Below are positions 9,501 through 12,500 of a stretch of 13,967 nucleotides of DNA, in pieces; position 1 is the stretch's first letter; each line of letters opens with the position of its first letter. Location of the stretch: NCBI GenBank assembly GCA_026770585.1, contig MU646423.1, forward strand, positions 563,782-577,748, written 5' to 3'. A program made the translations under genes and the position numbers. Source of the DNA: Baffinella frigidus (Eukaryota > Cryptophyceae > Cryptomonadales > Baffinellaceae). The notes under the pieces were generated by a model. The model ran no database searches, was not told where the DNA came from, and was given only the letters and a program-made list of their open reading frames with translations.

Positions 9501-12500
9501 ATGTTAACGTGTGGAACAGGCGCAACAATGGACGTGGAGGAGCCATAAATTGGTAGAAGATTATTTTATATTCTGGGATGTCCAACATATGAATTTGTGG
9601 AACAGGGGCGACGATGGACGAGGAGGAACCAGAGCCGCCAGTGCTGATGCTCGCTTTTCCTTCCGCACGGAAACGCGTGCTCTTCGTCAAGCTCGCAGGT
9701 ACTCTACCCTAGCTCTGTCTCAGACTATTTGGGCTCACTTATGTGTTGAGGCCGGCCTCGTTTCCACCCCGAAGTTGACGGATGTCAACATCCGTCAACT
9801 TCGGGGCAGGTAACATGCTACCGCACACCGAGCATGTTACCTGCCTCGCGTTGCCTCCTGCGTGGAAGCGCGTACTCCTCGTCAAGCTCGCAGATGCATA
9901 TGCTTTCCTTCTCCACACTGCGGGGTACGATGGGACTTTCGGCGCTGAGTTACCGAGTTTCCGTTGGGACGGCCCTGAGAATAACCCCATGTTCCCACGA
10001 ATTTCCTAATTTAGGGTCCATGAATTTTCCACTTATGGGTTATTCACAAAATTGAAGTCAAGATCGCAGGTTCGCACGCCTCCCTACTGGCTAGAGTCTG
10101 ACTAGCGAGTCGGCGTAGAGAGTCTGGCTCTCTACTGACTTCGCACGCCTCTCTGCTAACCAGGCAGAGGGTGTCGTCTGCCTGGCCCCACAACCCTCCC
10201 CGGGTTAGTACAGCACCCCCCCCGGTGCAAACGCCCCTGTCTGCTTCAGTAACGCGCGACACACCAACACGAGCCTTCTTTGTTCGCGGACCAGTCTCAA
10301 GTTGACAAGGCGGACTATTCTTAGGTTGACATGCTGGGTTGACGGTACAACGCAGGCGCGCAGTGTGGAGCCAACCCATCCCAGAGAAAGAACCCTAAAT
10401 CCTAAACGCTTAACGCAGGTTCACAGTGGAGCCACCCCATCCCGATCAACGAGAGCGGGGCATCGGGGCTTGTCGAAGCCTCTTCGGAACCCCAGGTCCC
10501 ACCTCTCCCTTCGAACCTAGTTACCCACACCGAAGGACACGGCGGGTCCCCGGGCTTTCCGTCAAACACGCCGGGGACGCCGTCTCGCTGGGAGCGGCGA
10601 CTCTCTCACGTCCGGCAAGGTCGTCAAGGCCGTCGCCATGATTGGTGAGAGTGGTCCACTTAGTCGTGGCCACCTCGACCTCTTATGGCGAAAAGTAGAC
10701 CCTACTAAGTGGACCGCACTAAGTGGTCTTCTCGATGTGCGCAGGACATGGGGCGGGAACAGGGGGGGAGAGCGCGGCGAACGCACAAGGGCTTCCTCTT
10801 TCACTTCTCGCTCACGACCCTCACGCGTGCGGGCCCGCATTTCAAGAGCGAGGTCCTCATCCCGCAACCCTCTTTCTTGGTCCCGAAACACTCCTGTCTA
10901 CCCCAAACCTTCTCGACGTCTGTCAGTCCCACGCCTTCTCAATTTCTGTGAAGTTAGCATACGGTTTTTGGACTGGGGTGGGCCCTACCTAGTTCTGACT
11001 AGGACCCAACGGCGCTATAGGTCGCTGCACGTGGCAGCGACGACCGTCCACCTCCAAGTACCAGCACGCACGCGTGCACACAAGATCCTCGCGGGTAACG
11101 AGTCAGGAACTGCATGGTGCATCTCCAATCCGCAGATGAATCCGGTGGCGTGACTCCGCCTCTTGGATAGGCGCCCTGCGCCAGGCCTGGCCTGGCGGAG
11201 GGTCAAGGTGCTTGCGCATGAACGAAAGGCGAACGTGCGTAAGGCTGACGGAGAGGCAACGTGGGTGAGCAGCGTGGCGGAGAGGCATATCCTAAAGTGA
11301 CGCACAGGCAAATCCCAAAGTGGCGGAGAGGCAACCTCTCAACCCTAAAGTGGGTGAGCAGGTGCTGGTTCTACGGCCGCGGTACGTGATTGTCAACCTT
11401 CTCTCCGAGACCATCCACTACCGCCAGGTCAACCCGAACTCCTTCTCGATTGCTCCTGTGAATTTATCTTCACACAAGAATGGTTTTCTGTGAAACATAC
11501 GGTGTTGGTCTACGGTGGACCCTACCTACTTTTCCTACAAGAGAGCCCCGACCCGTCCGCCTGACCTGGTGGCAACGACGCTCTTGTCAGCATCTTCCGA
11601 ACGTCTTATGAGCGTCACCTGAGCGTCTGACAAATGGCAGGTGGACACGCACGCGATCTCGATCGTGCGGCCGCGGCACAAAGTCAACTTCCACTGGGCC
11701 GAAGGCGAATCCCCCCTGGAGCTCTGCATCCGCCTCCTCTCCGAGGCGGGCTCGTCAGACCAGCTCGAGTCGGAGTGGTCTGGCGCGCTCGACATTGGAG
11801 CCATTGGCGAGCAACACGTGCGGTTGCGCTTCAGGACTGAGGGGAGCGGGAGCGCGGATGCCCTGCCGCGGATCGTGCACCTCCAGGTAACGTGACCAGT
11901 GGCACGGTGTGCACTTTGAAGGGATTTCGAATCACCCTTGGGCGATAAGACCTACCACCCGACGGTTGGCAAACCTCGGGGACATAGAAGGGGTTCCTAC
12001 GGGTAAGGTATCGGAAATTGCAGTAGATTCGAACATATTTTCCCTTCGAAGCCAGCTGTGTGGTACGGCATTCCGTATCATCCTACAGTGTTACGTGCGG
12101 TAGCACCCTACGGAATGCCGGCGTTAGGTTGACTCCGGGATTAGGGCGTCCACCCGTACGCCCTTCACTGAACGTGACGTGTGGCATCCGCGTGTCCTGG
12201 TTTTGGGGTGAGTATGTGTGTCCAGTACCTACCGTTTGTCCACGTGTTCATTCGCCGCGACCAGCTCAACAAAGTCCTCCCTCTGCATCACTTGCTTTAC
12301 AAAATCATCCTCCTCCGCGCTCGGCTGAATTCCGCTCTGTAACACCCCGGACTTCGTGCGCTTTTTGGTAACCCCCAAACGTGACCATTTTGCATCCCAA
12401 CTATCTCAGGTTCGGAACGTGGGCGAGACGCTGCACGTGGTGTTCCTGCCTGACACAGACAACTTGCCTCCCTACCGCCTCCGCAACTTCAGCCGCCACA

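Noticed and set aside
10548-10644. Extra exon SGKVVKAVAMI before GTGAGA
   Set aside because: It would need a phase that neither exon 20 nor exon 21 offers. It is kept only as an alternative in the exon 20 entry.
12210-12340. Possible exon reading VHVFIRRDQLNKVLPLHHLL
   Set aside because: The segment contains a repeat shared with intron 26, has no fitting acceptor or donor phase, and exons 23 and 24 join cleanly without it.
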